From Candidatus Vallotia laricis (GTDB lineage Bacteria; Pseudomonadota; Gammaproteobacteria; Burkholderiales; Burkholderiaceae): DNA of 64,000 nucleotides. The notes under the pieces are model-generated. The model made no database searches and had not been told where the DNA came from. It was given only the letters and a program-made list of their open reading frames with translations. The position numbers were made by a program, and so were the translations under genes. The stretch covers positions 1 through 64,000 of the forward strand of contig NZ_CP047399.1 of NCBI RefSeq assembly GCF_020541325.1, in the 5' to 3' direction. Below are positions 35,512 to 45,096 of this stretch, piece after piece (position 1 is the first letter of the stretch; each line of letters opens with the position of its first letter).

Positions 35512-37794
35512 ATGTCTTTTTGTTACGTTAGAGTTGCTCTAGACTACCCTCGTTCAGCGCTATACGATTATTGCTGGGCCCTGCCATTGCAACCCCTGCC
35601 TGGTATGCTTGTCCAGGTACAATTTAGGTGTCGTCAAACAGTAGGACTTGTCATCGAGGTTGTGGATACGACTAACGTGCCACTGAATAAATTGCGAGAT
35701 GTGCAAAATGCATGCATTAATTGTCCTCCTCTAAACAAGGAGTTGCTTCAATTAATCTCCTTTGCCGCAAGCTACTATCAGTATAGTCATGGGGAAGTAG
35801 CATTGCTAGCACTGCCTCGGGCGCTGCGCGATGCTGCTCGTTGGCCCAAGTTATTTGCTCAGAAGATAATCTATCGGTTAACAGAATCTGGACGTGATAA
35901 ATTACCGGATATATTACCAGCTCGAGCTACGGGGGCACGTCGGCTTGCCAAGGCATTTTTTCGGACAGAGTTGCTTAGCTCGGCTGATGTCCGATCTCTT
36001 TATTCTAAAGCCGCTGTAGTGCTTGAGCACTGGAAAGATCGCGGATGGGTACAGATGCAATTGTGTAGTGCTATTGAGTCACTGAAAATGGGCATAACGC
36101 ACCCAATCTATGAGCAGCAATCTACAAATATCATATCGTCTCTAAACCAGGGTAAGGGTCCAAATCTCAATGATGAGCAGTATGCGGCTGTCGAGGCAAT
36201 TGATGCCGCACGTAGTTTTATACCATATGTATTATATGGTGTGACCGGCAGTGGAAAAACTGAAGTATATTTGCACGGATTAGCTGCGTTGTTTATCCGA
36301 CAACCTGATGCACAGGCTTTAGTGATGGTACCAGAGATCAACCTAGCCCCACAGTTCGAAGCGGTATTACGGGAGCGTTTTTCTAGCTGGCCATCTACTG
36401 CTTGTGTAACCTTACATAGTTCTCTAGCCGATGGTGAGCGCACCCGCAATTGGCTAGCAGCCCATATTGGGGGGGCTCGGATTATATTAGGTACACGTAT
36501 GGCAGTGTTCGCTTCCTTGCCTCGTCTAGCACTGATTATCGTCGATGAAGAACATGAGTCTGCTTATAAGCAGCAAGAAGGACTATGCTATTCGGCACGA
36601 GATTTAGCAGTGTGGAGAGCCAAGCAGTTAGGCATTCCTATCGTGCTCGGATCAGCCACGCCGTCACTCGAGACGTGGTGGCATGCATGCCAACGCTGCC
36701 ATACAACGTTGGTTTTATCTCGGCGAGCAGTGGGGGATGCGGTGTTGCCCAGGGTTCGTCTAATCGATATGACAATAGAAAAACAGGTAGGTCACTATCG
36801 ATCAGGTGAGCTGTCGCTGTCACTTGTGCAATCGCTAAGGGATTGTTTAGAGCGTGGTGAACAAAGCTTAGTATTTCTTAATCGCCGAGGATATGCACCC
36901 GTTCTAACTTGTAGTGCATGTGGATGGGTTATAAACTGTTCGCGCTGCAGCGCATATTTAGTACTGCACAAAATCGAGCAGCGTATGCGATGCCATCACT
37001 GCGGGGGGGAGAGCCGAATTCCACAGACGTGTCCGGCGTGTGGAAACGTTGATCTAGCGCCGCTTGGCTTTGGTACGCAGCGTATTGAAGAGGCGCTTAG
37101 TGCTCTGGTGCCAAATGCGAGAGTATTGCGTATTGATGCCGATAATACGAAACGTAAGGGCAGTGTAAATACCTTATTGTCAGAAGTGCATGCCGGTGAT
37201 ATCGATATTCTAGTTGGCACGCAGATGATTGCGAAAGGACATAATTTTAAACGTGTTACTCTAGTCGGAGTATTAAATTCGGATGCCGCGTTGTTCTCAC
37301 ATGATTTTCGCGCCGGAGAGCGATTATTTTCCCAGTTAATACAAGTCTCAGGACGGGCTGGTCGAACAGGTGTTCGGAGCGAGGTATTAATTCAAACTAA
37401 GTATGTGCAACATCCGTTATACGCGTCTCTGGAGCGATACGATTACGTTGGATTTGCCGATGCAGCGCTAGCCGAGCGACGTGATGCACACTTACCTCCA
37501 TTCGTTTTCCAGGCTTTGCTGCGAGCTAGCGCACATAGTTTAGATAATGCACTACGATTTTTAAATGCAGCCTCCGCTATACTTTATACAATACCTGGCG
37601 CTGAGTGCGTAACACGCTATGATCCAGTACCTCTCAATATCGTTAAAGTGATGCACGTGCATCGTGCGCAACTGCTACTTGAAAGCACTTCGCGCATAGC
37701 TCTACAGCGTACGATGCGCATTTGGGTACCGCAACTGCACATACTTAAGGGTGTATATCGCTGGAGTATAGAAGTCGATCCGCTTAATATTTAA
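35512..37794 (+). CDS. priA: primosomal protein N' (replication restart helicase PriA)
   Basis: This 3'-to-5' helicase recognises stalled forks and reloads the replisome. The 760 residues have an N-terminal DNA-binding domain (FCYVRVALDYPRS), P-loop GVTGSGKTE (243-251), DEEH box (345-348), GSATPS, and the paired-cysteine zinc region from CSACGW to CPACGN. The C-terminus RWSIEVDPLNI matches the family end. Two in-frame G7 runs occur (36469-36475 and 37003-37009). The stop codon lies in the left arm of a 21-bp perfect inverted repeat. The gene is isolated by deserts on both sides. Confidence 0.97.
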   Translation: MSFCYVRVALDYPRSALYDYCWALPLQPLPGMLVQVQFRCRQTVGLVIEVVDTTNVPLNKLRDVQNACINCPPLNKELLQLISFAASYYQYSHGEVALLALPRALRDAARWPKLFAQKIIYRLTESGRDKLPDILPARATGARRLAKAFFRTELLSSADVRSLYSKAAVVLEHWKDRGWVQMQLCSAIESLKMGITHPIYEQQSTNIISSLNQGKGPNLNDEQYAAVEAIDAARSFIPYVLYGVTGSGKTEVYLHGLAALFIRQPDAQALVMVPEINLAPQFEAVLRERFSSWPSTACVTLHSSLADGERTRNWLAAHIGGARIILGTRMAVFASLPRLALIIVDEEHESAYKQQEGLCYSARDLAVWRAKQLGIPIVLGSATPSLETWWHACQRCHTTLVLSRRAVGDAVLPRVRLIDMTIEKQVGHYRSGELSLSLVQSLRDCLERGEQSLVFLNRRGYAPVLTCSACGWVINCSRCSAYLVLHKIEQRMRCHHCGGESRIPQTCPACGNVDLAPLGFGTQRIEEALSALVPNARVLRIDADNTKRKGSVNTLLSEVHAGDIDILVGTQMIAKGHNFKRVTLVGVLNSDAALFSHDFRAGERLFSQLIQVSGRAGRTGVRSEVLIQTKYVQHPLYASLERYDYVGFADAALAERRDAHLPPFVFQALLRASAHSLDNALRFLNAASAILYTIPGAECVTRYDPVPLNIVKVMHVHRAQLLLESTSRIALQRTMRIWVPQLHILKGVYRWSIEVDPLNI

Positions 37795-37949
37795 GCTAGC
37801 ATAAAAGCATAAGATTTTTCAATCTGTCTATTGGGGGAAGAAAAGTAGACCGAACAACTATGTTTGATTAAAATGGTTTGTGTAACAAATGATAAGTTTT
37901 CCGGTAATAGCTGAAATCAGCAAAAGCACTTTTATGCTAGCTTAAATAT
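37787..37949 (+). repeat. 21-bp perfect inverted repeat, left arm at the priA stop
   Basis: Left arm 37787-37807 spans the last priA codons and stop. Right arm 37929-37949 is its exact reverse complement, 121 nt further on. Because the left arm is native coding sequence, the right arm appears to be an inverted copy. No target-site duplication is visible and the interior has no coding frame, so a transposon is unlikely. Confidence 0.8.
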
Positions 37950-38709
37950 ACGAATCTGTTAAATTATTAGAACTGCATACTAATTCCTTAAATCTTACGC
38001 ATATTTTTCGGTATTTCGAACCTCGATTCAAACATATCTAACACCTGCTTATGCTATTTTAGCCATAGATTTATTTACAAACTATCACGATATGCCCCTT
38101 ACGTCTTGATAGCTAGTAAAAGAGGCTTTGATGCAAAAAATATAGTTAAAAATTTAACTTTAGCATTAAAATTAATACATTGTAAATAACCCTTACAAAA
38201 CAATACTTACGTTTAAGTATCTATATTTAAAGAGTATATTTAAAAAACTAATTCAGTAGATAATTAGCATTTTTATAAAAAATTTAAAATGTATAGTAGT
38301 TTAGCTACACGTAGTGACTACCGAGACTTATTGATACTCTGATATTAGAGAATATTTCGCTTTTAATCGATTAAAGAGGGGTACCTATAGACAGCTATTA
38401 TAAGATAGGGCTATTTTATGCCAGCTTTGGTGCTTCTAGAGCGATTCGGATAAATATAAATAGAGAAAAAACTAGTGCTAGGATATAAAACTTTAAATAG
38501 AGTCAAATATCGAAAGTAAATTACCCATGTCATGCTCACATCAGCAACGTTATAATAATAAATATAGCTTGATAAGGATTTTATTGACTAATAGAGCAAG
38601 CCTATTAAAGGCTTGTAATAAACCAATAATATTTAATCTAATGTATTAGTATTGAGCATTAAGTGGTGCAGAGTCATGGTCAAAGATTGGCGCGCAGGAC
38701 TAAAATAGA
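37950..38709. other. non-coding stretch after priA
   Basis: About 0.76 kb of very AT-rich sequence with no gene, RNA or strong hairpin seen. Confidence 0.5.
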
Positions 38710-38892
38710 TTACGATTTAGCTTGCTCAACTTTCACCTGTGCGTTCTGGCCTTGTACGGCAAAGATCACTAAGTCCTATCGTGGTGTCACAGTAGCTCTA
38801 AAGCTACCTTGTATATTAAGATTTCGTAGCCAGCAAATATCTTTGTCAGTGGTACTGGTGTTGACCACGATTCGGAAATTCGAAAAAAGTAT
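38710..38892 (-). pseudogene. possible remnant of an unidentified protein gene
   Basis: The minus-strand frame ending at TAA 38710-38712 is open for about 60 codons except for a single TAG. It reads like a beta-rich protein tail: [19 protein letters not shown], then FRATVTPR-stop-DLVIFAV, then QGQNAQVKVEQAKS. GC content is a little higher than in the surroundings. I do not recognise the family. It may be the C-terminal end of a recently inactivated gene, but chance cannot be excluded. Confidence 0.3.
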
Positions 38893-40126
38893 ATGATGAG
38901 GTCATCGACAATACCTCCTCTCTGGTTTAGCATGCACGAGTATAGCGCCTGACCCGGTGTTCTCGGTTTATTAATATTTTAGCTAATACTATTTGTAAGA
39001 ACGCTCGTGCGCTAGCACCAGCTATATCTATAACGAACATATTGATACGTCGAACATGCCAGCGTCACTGCGCACGACGCAATGCTCATTAATCGTGAGC
39101 CGTAGTGTAATGGCATGTCCCCCCATCCTGCGAAATTAACCATACGAGCATGAAGTGCGTGATAGATCTCGTTGAGTTGGGTAAGTCTTGAGTTGAATCA
39201 TGAAAGATTTTGGTGACGAAAACATAAAATCGTGCAAACATGCGGGAGGCACTAAAGGCGTGAATTCCTAAACATATATCTGTTCTATGTTGTTTGCATA
39301 CCGCGTATGCTGTATCTATTTAGTACATGATCTGCGTGAGCACTGTCATGAGCATAATAGTTACTATTACTCCTGAAAGTTTCGCGTTGATCGAGATGAA
39401 ATACAAAAGAGGGTCGTCAATATAACATGCATAGTTTTCGAGAGTCGTAACCAACCTAGAAAGGTTGCAATCGCATATTAGCATACTTCACTCTACGTGC
39501 CTGCCGTGTCCATTAAACTGGCTTAATGTTATAAACATGATGCTGATTACTAGTGCAGTCTATATCCCCGAAGATCTAGATTGGAATACGCCGTCGTTAT
39601 AGTCGACAGCGGCGAATACGAATGGGTCTGCTATGCGAGAGGTACTCAGTTACTCGTCTTTTCTAGATTTCTCGAGGATGATCAGACTACGCCCCTAGCT
39701 AGATTAAAATCTTTGAGCAGATAGACATTTTTCACCAGTCTTCGCGAGACTGGTGATTTTTGATTAAGGCACTATCCTAAAATTTTATATTAATTGAGTG
39801 GGTTTATATTACTTGCATCGTGTAATTTTCTAGGCGCACCACCACCCTCATTGACTATGCTGCGTCAGCAAGCTTTGCTTTAGGTTTATCTTTCACGAGT
39901 CTCAGGCTAAGCTAGATATAGCTACTAAGCATATGTATATTGAGTGTATCTTAATCTCAATTACTAGGTGGACAAAAAATCACCGGGGCAACTCGCATAT
40001 TTTTGCTATCTTCTTCTATCTATTATCAACACTCTTATGGATAGTTAGCATGCAACTTCGAGTGAAATATTTTAACTAATCCACGTTATCAGGAGGCCGT
40101 GTATTGTCTCTGTATAGAGTAATATT
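38893..40126. other. desert between priA side and rep gene
   Basis: About 1.2 kb without a supportable gene. GC content between about 38900 and 39700 is higher than in most deserts here, suggesting younger decay. The one clear element is the hairpin with T tracts at 39733-39761. Confidence 0.5.
39733..39761. terminator. bidirectional rho-independent terminator
   Basis: CACCAGTCT (39733-39741) and AGACTGGTG (39747-39755) form a perfect 9-bp stem with a 5-nt loop, followed by ATTTTT on the plus strand and flanked by a T run in front. It lies about 370 bp beyond the rep stop, so it could end that minus-strand transcript, or it belonged to a lost plus-strand gene. Confidence 0.7.
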
Positions 40127-42259
40127 TTATAAACGCTTCTGAAGCAGGGCCATCAGGTTCTTCAGGCGCTCCTTCGGAGTCATAGGTGTTTCATCCGGAA
40201 CGGGTGATAGCGCATTATCTAAACGCATTTCCGCAATAAAGCGAGATGGTTTGCATAAGATCGCTATTTTCGAGCGATTTCGCTTCTTACAATAATTTAG
40301 ATGTAAGCTACGCTGTGCGCGTGTGATCGCGACATACATTAGACGGCGCTCTTCTTCAATCTGTACTGGGTTGATAGGCTCGTCATCGGTGTCACTATAG
40401 TGCGGGAGAATACCTTCCTCGACACCTACTAAAAATACGTGAGAGTACTCTAGTCCTTTCGACGCATGAATGGTCGACAGGTGTACCGCGTCTGGATTTT
40501 TTTCTTTTCCATCGAGCGCCGACATCAGTGCGACTGTCTGAATTAGTTCAAGTAGATTCTTACCGGAATCAGCTAGTCCATCTAAACTATTAGGGGCGAA
40601 TGCATATTGCTCGTCATTATTAGAATTTTTACCGCCTGCTTTATCCGCTACACCAAGCGCAGTATCGAGTTCTAGCTTTGTACCCCTTTTTTTGAGCCAC
40701 TTTATAAACTCGAGAACATTTGCCCACTTAGTCTGCGCGTGTTGCTCCTCAAAAGTATTATATAAGTGTTGCTCATAATGAATAGCCTCCATTAGGTTAT
40801 CCAGTAATATCGTTGCTGGATCAGTGCTAGCTCGTGACGCAATACGTTGAATAAAATCGCAGAATACTCGCAATAGCTCGATTTGACGCAGTGAGAGCCA
40901 CGTCTCAACGCCACCCATATAGACCGCCTCAAATAATGAGGCCTTTGCCTGGCTAGCAAATAAACAGAGAGTTTGTAGTGTTGCTTTGCCGATACCCTGT
41001 CTCGGTGTAGTGATTGCACGTATGAACGCTGGATTATTGTTATGATTGGCGATAAGTCGCAGATGGGCACAGATATCTTTAATTTCTGCTCGATCGAAGA
41101 AAGATTTTCCACCAGAAATTAGGTACGGAATGTGCTCACGTCGCAGCACCTGCTCTAAAATTCGTGCTTGAAAATTTCCTCGATAGAGAATCGCATAGTC
41201 GCGAAACTGCGTTCGCCGTTCAAACTTATGCGCCGATAGACGGAACACTACTGATTCAGCCTCATGCTCCTCATGATTACATGGCGTTACAGTAATAGTA
41301 TCGCCCATTCCATGCTCGGACCACAATTTTTTCTTGAACAGTTTTCGATTTTGTGTGATTAAACTATTCGCGGCGTTTAGAATGCGTACTGTCGAGCGAT
41401 AGTTTTGCTCGAGTTTAATAACTTTTAGAAGAGGGAAATCTTCCTGCAAGTGACCGAGATTTTCTAATGTTGCGCCGCGCCAGCTATAAATTGCCTGATC
41501 ATCGTCGCCGACTGCCGTAAATGCTGAACGTGATCCTGTGAGCAACTTTAGTAGCTCATACTGGCATATATTAGTGTCTTGGTACTCATCTACCAGAAGG
41601 TAGTGAAAACGATTTTTCCATTTTTCGTGCACTAGTGCGTTCTTCCGGAATAATTCTGTAGGCAATAAAATTAAGTCATCAAAGTCTACTGACTGATACG
41701 CATCTAAAATAGCTTCATAATCATGAAATATAACTGCCGCTCGCATTTCGTCTTCATTCTGTGCAAGTGCACTTGCCTGTTCTGGCGTAACTATACCGTT
41801 TTTCCATAACGATATGATCGACTGTATTCTACGAATGAGCGCCTTGTCCGTCGTACCAACTTGCTCCTGAATTAAGGAAAAACAATCATCCGCATTCATG
41901 ATCGAGAACTGCGGTTTTAAGCCGACATGTATTGCTTCTTGCCGCAGGATATGCATGCCAAGCGCATGGAATGTGCATATCTGAAGCTGCTTAATAGGGG
42001 ATATTCGACTTTCCTTACTAGGTATCGTCAGTATTTTTCCCTTAAGCAACTTGCTAACCCGTTCGCGCATCTCAGCTGCCGCCTTATTTGTAAAAGTAAG
42101 TGCTGCAATATGACGTGGCTCAAAGCCTTTTTCTTCGATGAGATAAGCGATCTTCTGGGTAATAACACGTGTCTTACCACTTCCAGCACCCGCAAGAACG
42201 AGACATGGGCCATCACAGTAAATAACTGCGGCGCTTTGCTGAGGGTTTAGACCATACAT
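40127..42259 (-). CDS. rep: ATP-dependent DNA helicase Rep (UvrD/Rep family)
   Basis: This superfamily 1 helicase unwinds 3'-to-5' and clears proteins ahead of the fork. The 710 residues carry P-loop AGAGSGKTR (K29), TFTNKAAAEM, the DEYQDT Walker B, GDDDQAIYSWRGA, LEQNYRS, STIHASKGLEY and VAITRAQ. Compared with UvrD and PcrA, the end-to-end match is better to Rep (LNPQQSAAV near the start, FDDLILLP, KVIKLEQNYRS). It has an acidic stretch (HYSDTDDEPINP) and is somewhat longer than E. coli Rep. It is convergent with priA and isolated by deserts. Some annotators would call it uvrD. Confidence 0.94.
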   Translation of the reverse strand: MYGLNPQQSAAVIYCDGPCLVLAGAGSGKTRVITQKIAYLIEEKGFEPRHIAALTFTNKAAAEMRERVSKLLKGKILTIPSKESRISPIKQLQICTFHALGMHILRQEAIHVGLKPQFSIMNADDCFSLIQEQVGTTDKALIRRIQSIISLWKNGIVTPEQASALAQNEDEMRAAVIFHDYEAILDAYQSVDFDDLILLPTELFRKNALVHEKWKNRFHYLLVDEYQDTNICQYELLKLLTGSRSAFTAVGDDDQAIYSWRGATLENLGHLQEDFPLLKVIKLEQNYRSTVRILNAANSLITQNRKLFKKKLWSEHGMGDTITVTPCNHEEHEAESVVFRLSAHKFERRTQFRDYAILYRGNFQARILEQVLRREHIPYLISGGKSFFDRAEIKDICAHLRLIANHNNNPAFIRAITTPRQGIGKATLQTLCLFASQAKASLFEAVYMGGVETWLSLRQIELLRVFCDFIQRIASRASTDPATILLDNLMEAIHYEQHLYNTFEEQHAQTKWANVLEFIKWLKKRGTKLELDTALGVADKAGGKNSNNDEQYAFAPNSLDGLADSGKNLLELIQTVALMSALDGKEKNPDAVHLSTIHASKGLEYSHVFLVGVEEGILPHYSDTDDEPINPVQIEEERRLMYVAITRAQRSLHLNYCKKRNRSKIAILCKPSRFIAEMRLDNALSPVPDETPMTPKERLKNLMALLQKRL

Positions 42260-43035
42260 AGACGTAGCTAGAGCGACGACAAGCGCCGCATGGACCTAAA
42301 GTACTAAAACAGATAGTGGTGCGATAGATATGGTCGGCTTAGCCATAAAGTACAGGGGATCGTCGGATTCAGCATGACATTCCGTGGCAATTTAGATATT
42401 ACAATTATAAATTGAGCTATAGAATATAAAAAATAGATACCTTTATTAGGTAATGATAATTATATGATAATCTTTAAAATCTAGCATTAGTGTTAAATTA
42501 TATCCATCCCATATAATATAGTCTCGAATTGTTTAAACCTGCTCAGTATTTAATGTCAGCATTAATTACTGGTATACTAAAAGTAAGATATTTACCGCCC
42601 GATAGGGGTAAAGATGCGATAAAAAATCTTTTAACTAGAAGTTATGAACGATATGAGCTCCATCTATTTTTGATCCTAGCTTAATAAGCTGGGACTGTGT
42701 TGAATTTTCTCTCTCACAAAGAATTTAATGGCATTTAGTACGCACTAAAGATATGGTAGAAGAAATACAAACTTATATATACCTGAGAACTAGGAAGCAC
42801 TAAAGTTCGCGTTGCACTAGAAATTGAGTATAGAGCATGCAAGCATCAATATTTTATCCCATATCATATTACCCTTTAATTTTTAAAAAAATTAAAGGGT
42901 AATATGATATGTAACGGAATAAATTCATGGGGAATAATGGCTATAAGGGTAATTATTATTTAATAGACATTGCGGTTAAGGTAGCTTATAGTTCAAGCTC
43001 ATTTAGCGTTCAAGTTTCAATTGCTTATGTGTAAA
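42260..43035. other. desert upstream of tRNA-Arg
   Basis: About 0.78 kb of AT-rich non-coding sequence. It holds the 25-bp near-continuous palindrome at 42860-42911, about 125 bp before the tRNA. No protein gene was seen. Confidence 0.5.
42860..42911. repeat. 52-bp perfect palindrome (25-bp arms)
   Basis: Arm 42860-42884 is exactly complementary to 42887-42911 with only AA between. This is the longest perfect hairpin in the window. It is AT-rich, has no flanking T tract and lies in a desert upstream of tRNA-Arg. Its sequence is unlike the other repeats. Confidence 0.9.
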
Positions 43036-43108
43036 GCGCCCGTAGCTCAATGGATAGAGTACTGCCCTCCGAAGGCAGGGGTTGCTGGTTCGATCCCAGC
43101 CGGGCGCA
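43036..43108 (+). tRNA. tRNA-Arg (anticodon CCG)
   Basis: A 73-nt cloverleaf with acceptor GCGCCCG/CGGGCGC and anticodon stem CTGCC/GGCAG around loop CTCCGAA. The anticodon CCG reads CGG, and the T-loop is GGTTCGATCC. Unlike the Ile, Ala and Tyr tRNAs in this window, the 3' CCA is not encoded (CTA follows the discriminator A), so the CCA-adding enzyme is needed. Confidence 0.96.
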
Positions 43109-44016
43109 CTAAATAGCTGTTTTTATAAATTTTTTTACTACTTTATTAATATAAAGTGACATTTTTACACAAAAGCTAGATTAGAAGCCTCTGCTAATAA
43201 GCATTGTTTTGAGTTTTTAATTCGCTAAGTATGTGAACCACTCATGCGTAGCTTAGTCAACTTATGTAAGTTAGTTTTATTCTAATTTAGAACAACGCAC
43301 TAGGTATATCGCTTGCTACTCAGCACGTAGTATGCAGTAGAAGACAGTATTCTAGAGTTCTCAAGATAGTAAGCTCGCTTTAATAGCGCAGACAAGGCAG
43401 GGAAGAAGCATATTGCGGTGCAAAATTATCGCTTCGCTTAACAGCCTACCACCCCCCGTACACATCTTACCAATAAATAAAGACTAAAGACGCTGCCATG
43501 TTGACTTAGGGGAAACAGCAGTATTCAGTATGGGTTGTCGCATGTAGTCGATTTCTTAAGACAATGATTTGTATGCGAGAGTAATCTAGGGTTAAGGCTA
43601 ACAGTATCGTATTACACTTAAAAGTGTCAAGAACAGAGGCTGCGATGAGTAAAGATAACTAGGTTAATAGTGGTGTCCGTACGATTTACGTTCGCATTTA
43701 GCTTACCCATGCCTTGCATTACTGTAATCCGACGAGAATAGGAACAGATCTTCTCGTTATTGCACAGCAGGATATATGTCATCACATATAAAGACTAATT
43801 GCGCGGCTATTAGAAATAGCCATTTATTAAAAATACGGAGCTAGTCAAGAAGTGTTAAGATTTAGAGTGTACTAGGTCGACTGAATACTGTGGATCCTAA
43901 CAATTTTACTTCATAATATGCAGCCTATCTAGTATAGGCTAGTGCAAACTTATCTAGTTTTAACAGGAGCGATGGATTGTACCGCATCTTGATAGATGCG
44001 CTCGTAAATCTGCGCG
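43109..44016. other. gene desert between tRNA-Arg and fpr
   Basis: About 0.9 kb, AT-rich, with no supportable gene. A T-rich segment just after the tRNA (T5, then T7) may help termination, but no good stem was found. Confidence 0.5.
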
Positions 44017-44787
44017 TCAACCAACAAAAGCTTTTTCGAAAACATAGTCACCTGGGGTTGAATTACTGCCTTCCATAAAATTAAAGCTATCAAGTAGCTT
44101 CCGTGTTTCATGAAGCATATGCGGACTTCCACACAACATGATTCGACTATTCTCTCTCGAGAACGTTGGCATGCCAAGCAAAGCGAATAATCTACCTGTT
44201 TTAATGAGCTCCGTAATTCGGCCACGATTTTGGAACGACTCACGCGTTACAGTCGGGAAATATATCAGTTTTTCTCGGATTCTCGCTCCTATATGCTCAT
44301 GCATCGGTAAATGCAAAGTGATGTATTCTTGGTATGCGAGCTCATTAACGAAACGGCATGTATGCGTGAGCACAATTTTCTCATAACGATCGTAGATGTT
44401 TAAGTCTTTTATGATAGATAAAAACGGAGCCAGACCGGTTCCAGTAGACAGCAGCCATAGAGTTTTACCTGGAAGGAGGTTATCAAGTACTAACGTTCCC
44501 GTCGGTTTCTTTCCGACATAGATTTTATCACCTACTTTCAAGTGCTGCAGCCTAGAAGTAAGCGGGCCACTCTGTACCTTAACGCTTAGAAATTCAAGAT
44601 TTTCCTCGTAATTAGCACTTGCTATACTGTATGCACGTAGTAGCAGCTTACCATCTACCTTCAAGCCGATCATTGTAAATTGACCGTTATCAAAACGAAA
44701 TCCTGGGTCGCGAGTACAAGTGAAGCTAAAAATCGTATCAGTCCAATGATGCACACTAAGAATAGTTTGTTGGGTTAGGTTACTCAT
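44017..44787 (-). CDS. fpr: ferredoxin/flavodoxin-NADP+ reductase
   Basis: This FAD enzyme moves electrons between NADPH and ferredoxin or flavodoxin. The 256 residues contain the FAD-binding RAYSIAS (51-57), the NADP-binding STGTGLAPFLS (114-124), the CGSP nucleotide motif and the C-terminal DYVFEKAFVG typical of bacterial Fpr. The length is normal. It is followed at some distance by the MidA-like gene on the same strand (309 bp upstream), probably not an operon. Confidence 0.95.
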   Translation of the reverse strand: MSNLTQQTILSVHHWTDTIFSFTCTRDPGFRFDNGQFTMIGLKVDGKLLLRAYSIASANYEENLEFLSVKVQSGPLTSRLQHLKVGDKIYVGKKPTGTLVLDNLLPGKTLWLLSTGTGLAPFLSIIKDLNIYDRYEKIVLTHTCRFVNELAYQEYITLHLPMHEHIGARIREKLIYFPTVTRESFQNRGRITELIKTGRLFALLGMPTFSRENSRIMLCGSPHMLHETRKLLDSFNFMEGSNSTPGDYVFEKAFVG

Positions 44788-45096
44788 GCTATTTTAGCCG
44801 AATTAGTAGCGGTTTAGATTAAAACTTAGACAGTCCTAGGCCCCAATAAATTAGGTAATTTATCATTTTACCGTGTCTCATAAAAATGATCTGATAATGG
44901 CATATCTGATAATGGCATAATAGCGACTTGCTAGAATAAATAGAACACTGATATAGTGTCTTTTATAGAGCTCCGAAGCCGAGAGATTAAGCGACTACTA
45001 TCGGCGCCTGACTCTAGCTGATCGAGTTAAGGTTTGATGACGGCAAATTTTATAGTGCAGTAAATAACAGAAAACGCTCTATTCTAGCCTTACAAG
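44788..45096. other. short non-coding gap with a tandem duplication
   Basis: About 0.3 kb between fpr and the MidA-like gene. It contains a perfect 15-bp tandem duplication (ATCTGATAATGGCAT, copies at 44889-44903 and 44904-44918), a replication-slippage footprint. No gene is seen. Confidence 0.7.

Noticed and set aside
37787-37949. Interpretation of the priA inverted repeat as a small transposable element
   Set aside because: There is no target-site duplication, no second copy in the window, and the left arm is native priA coding sequence.
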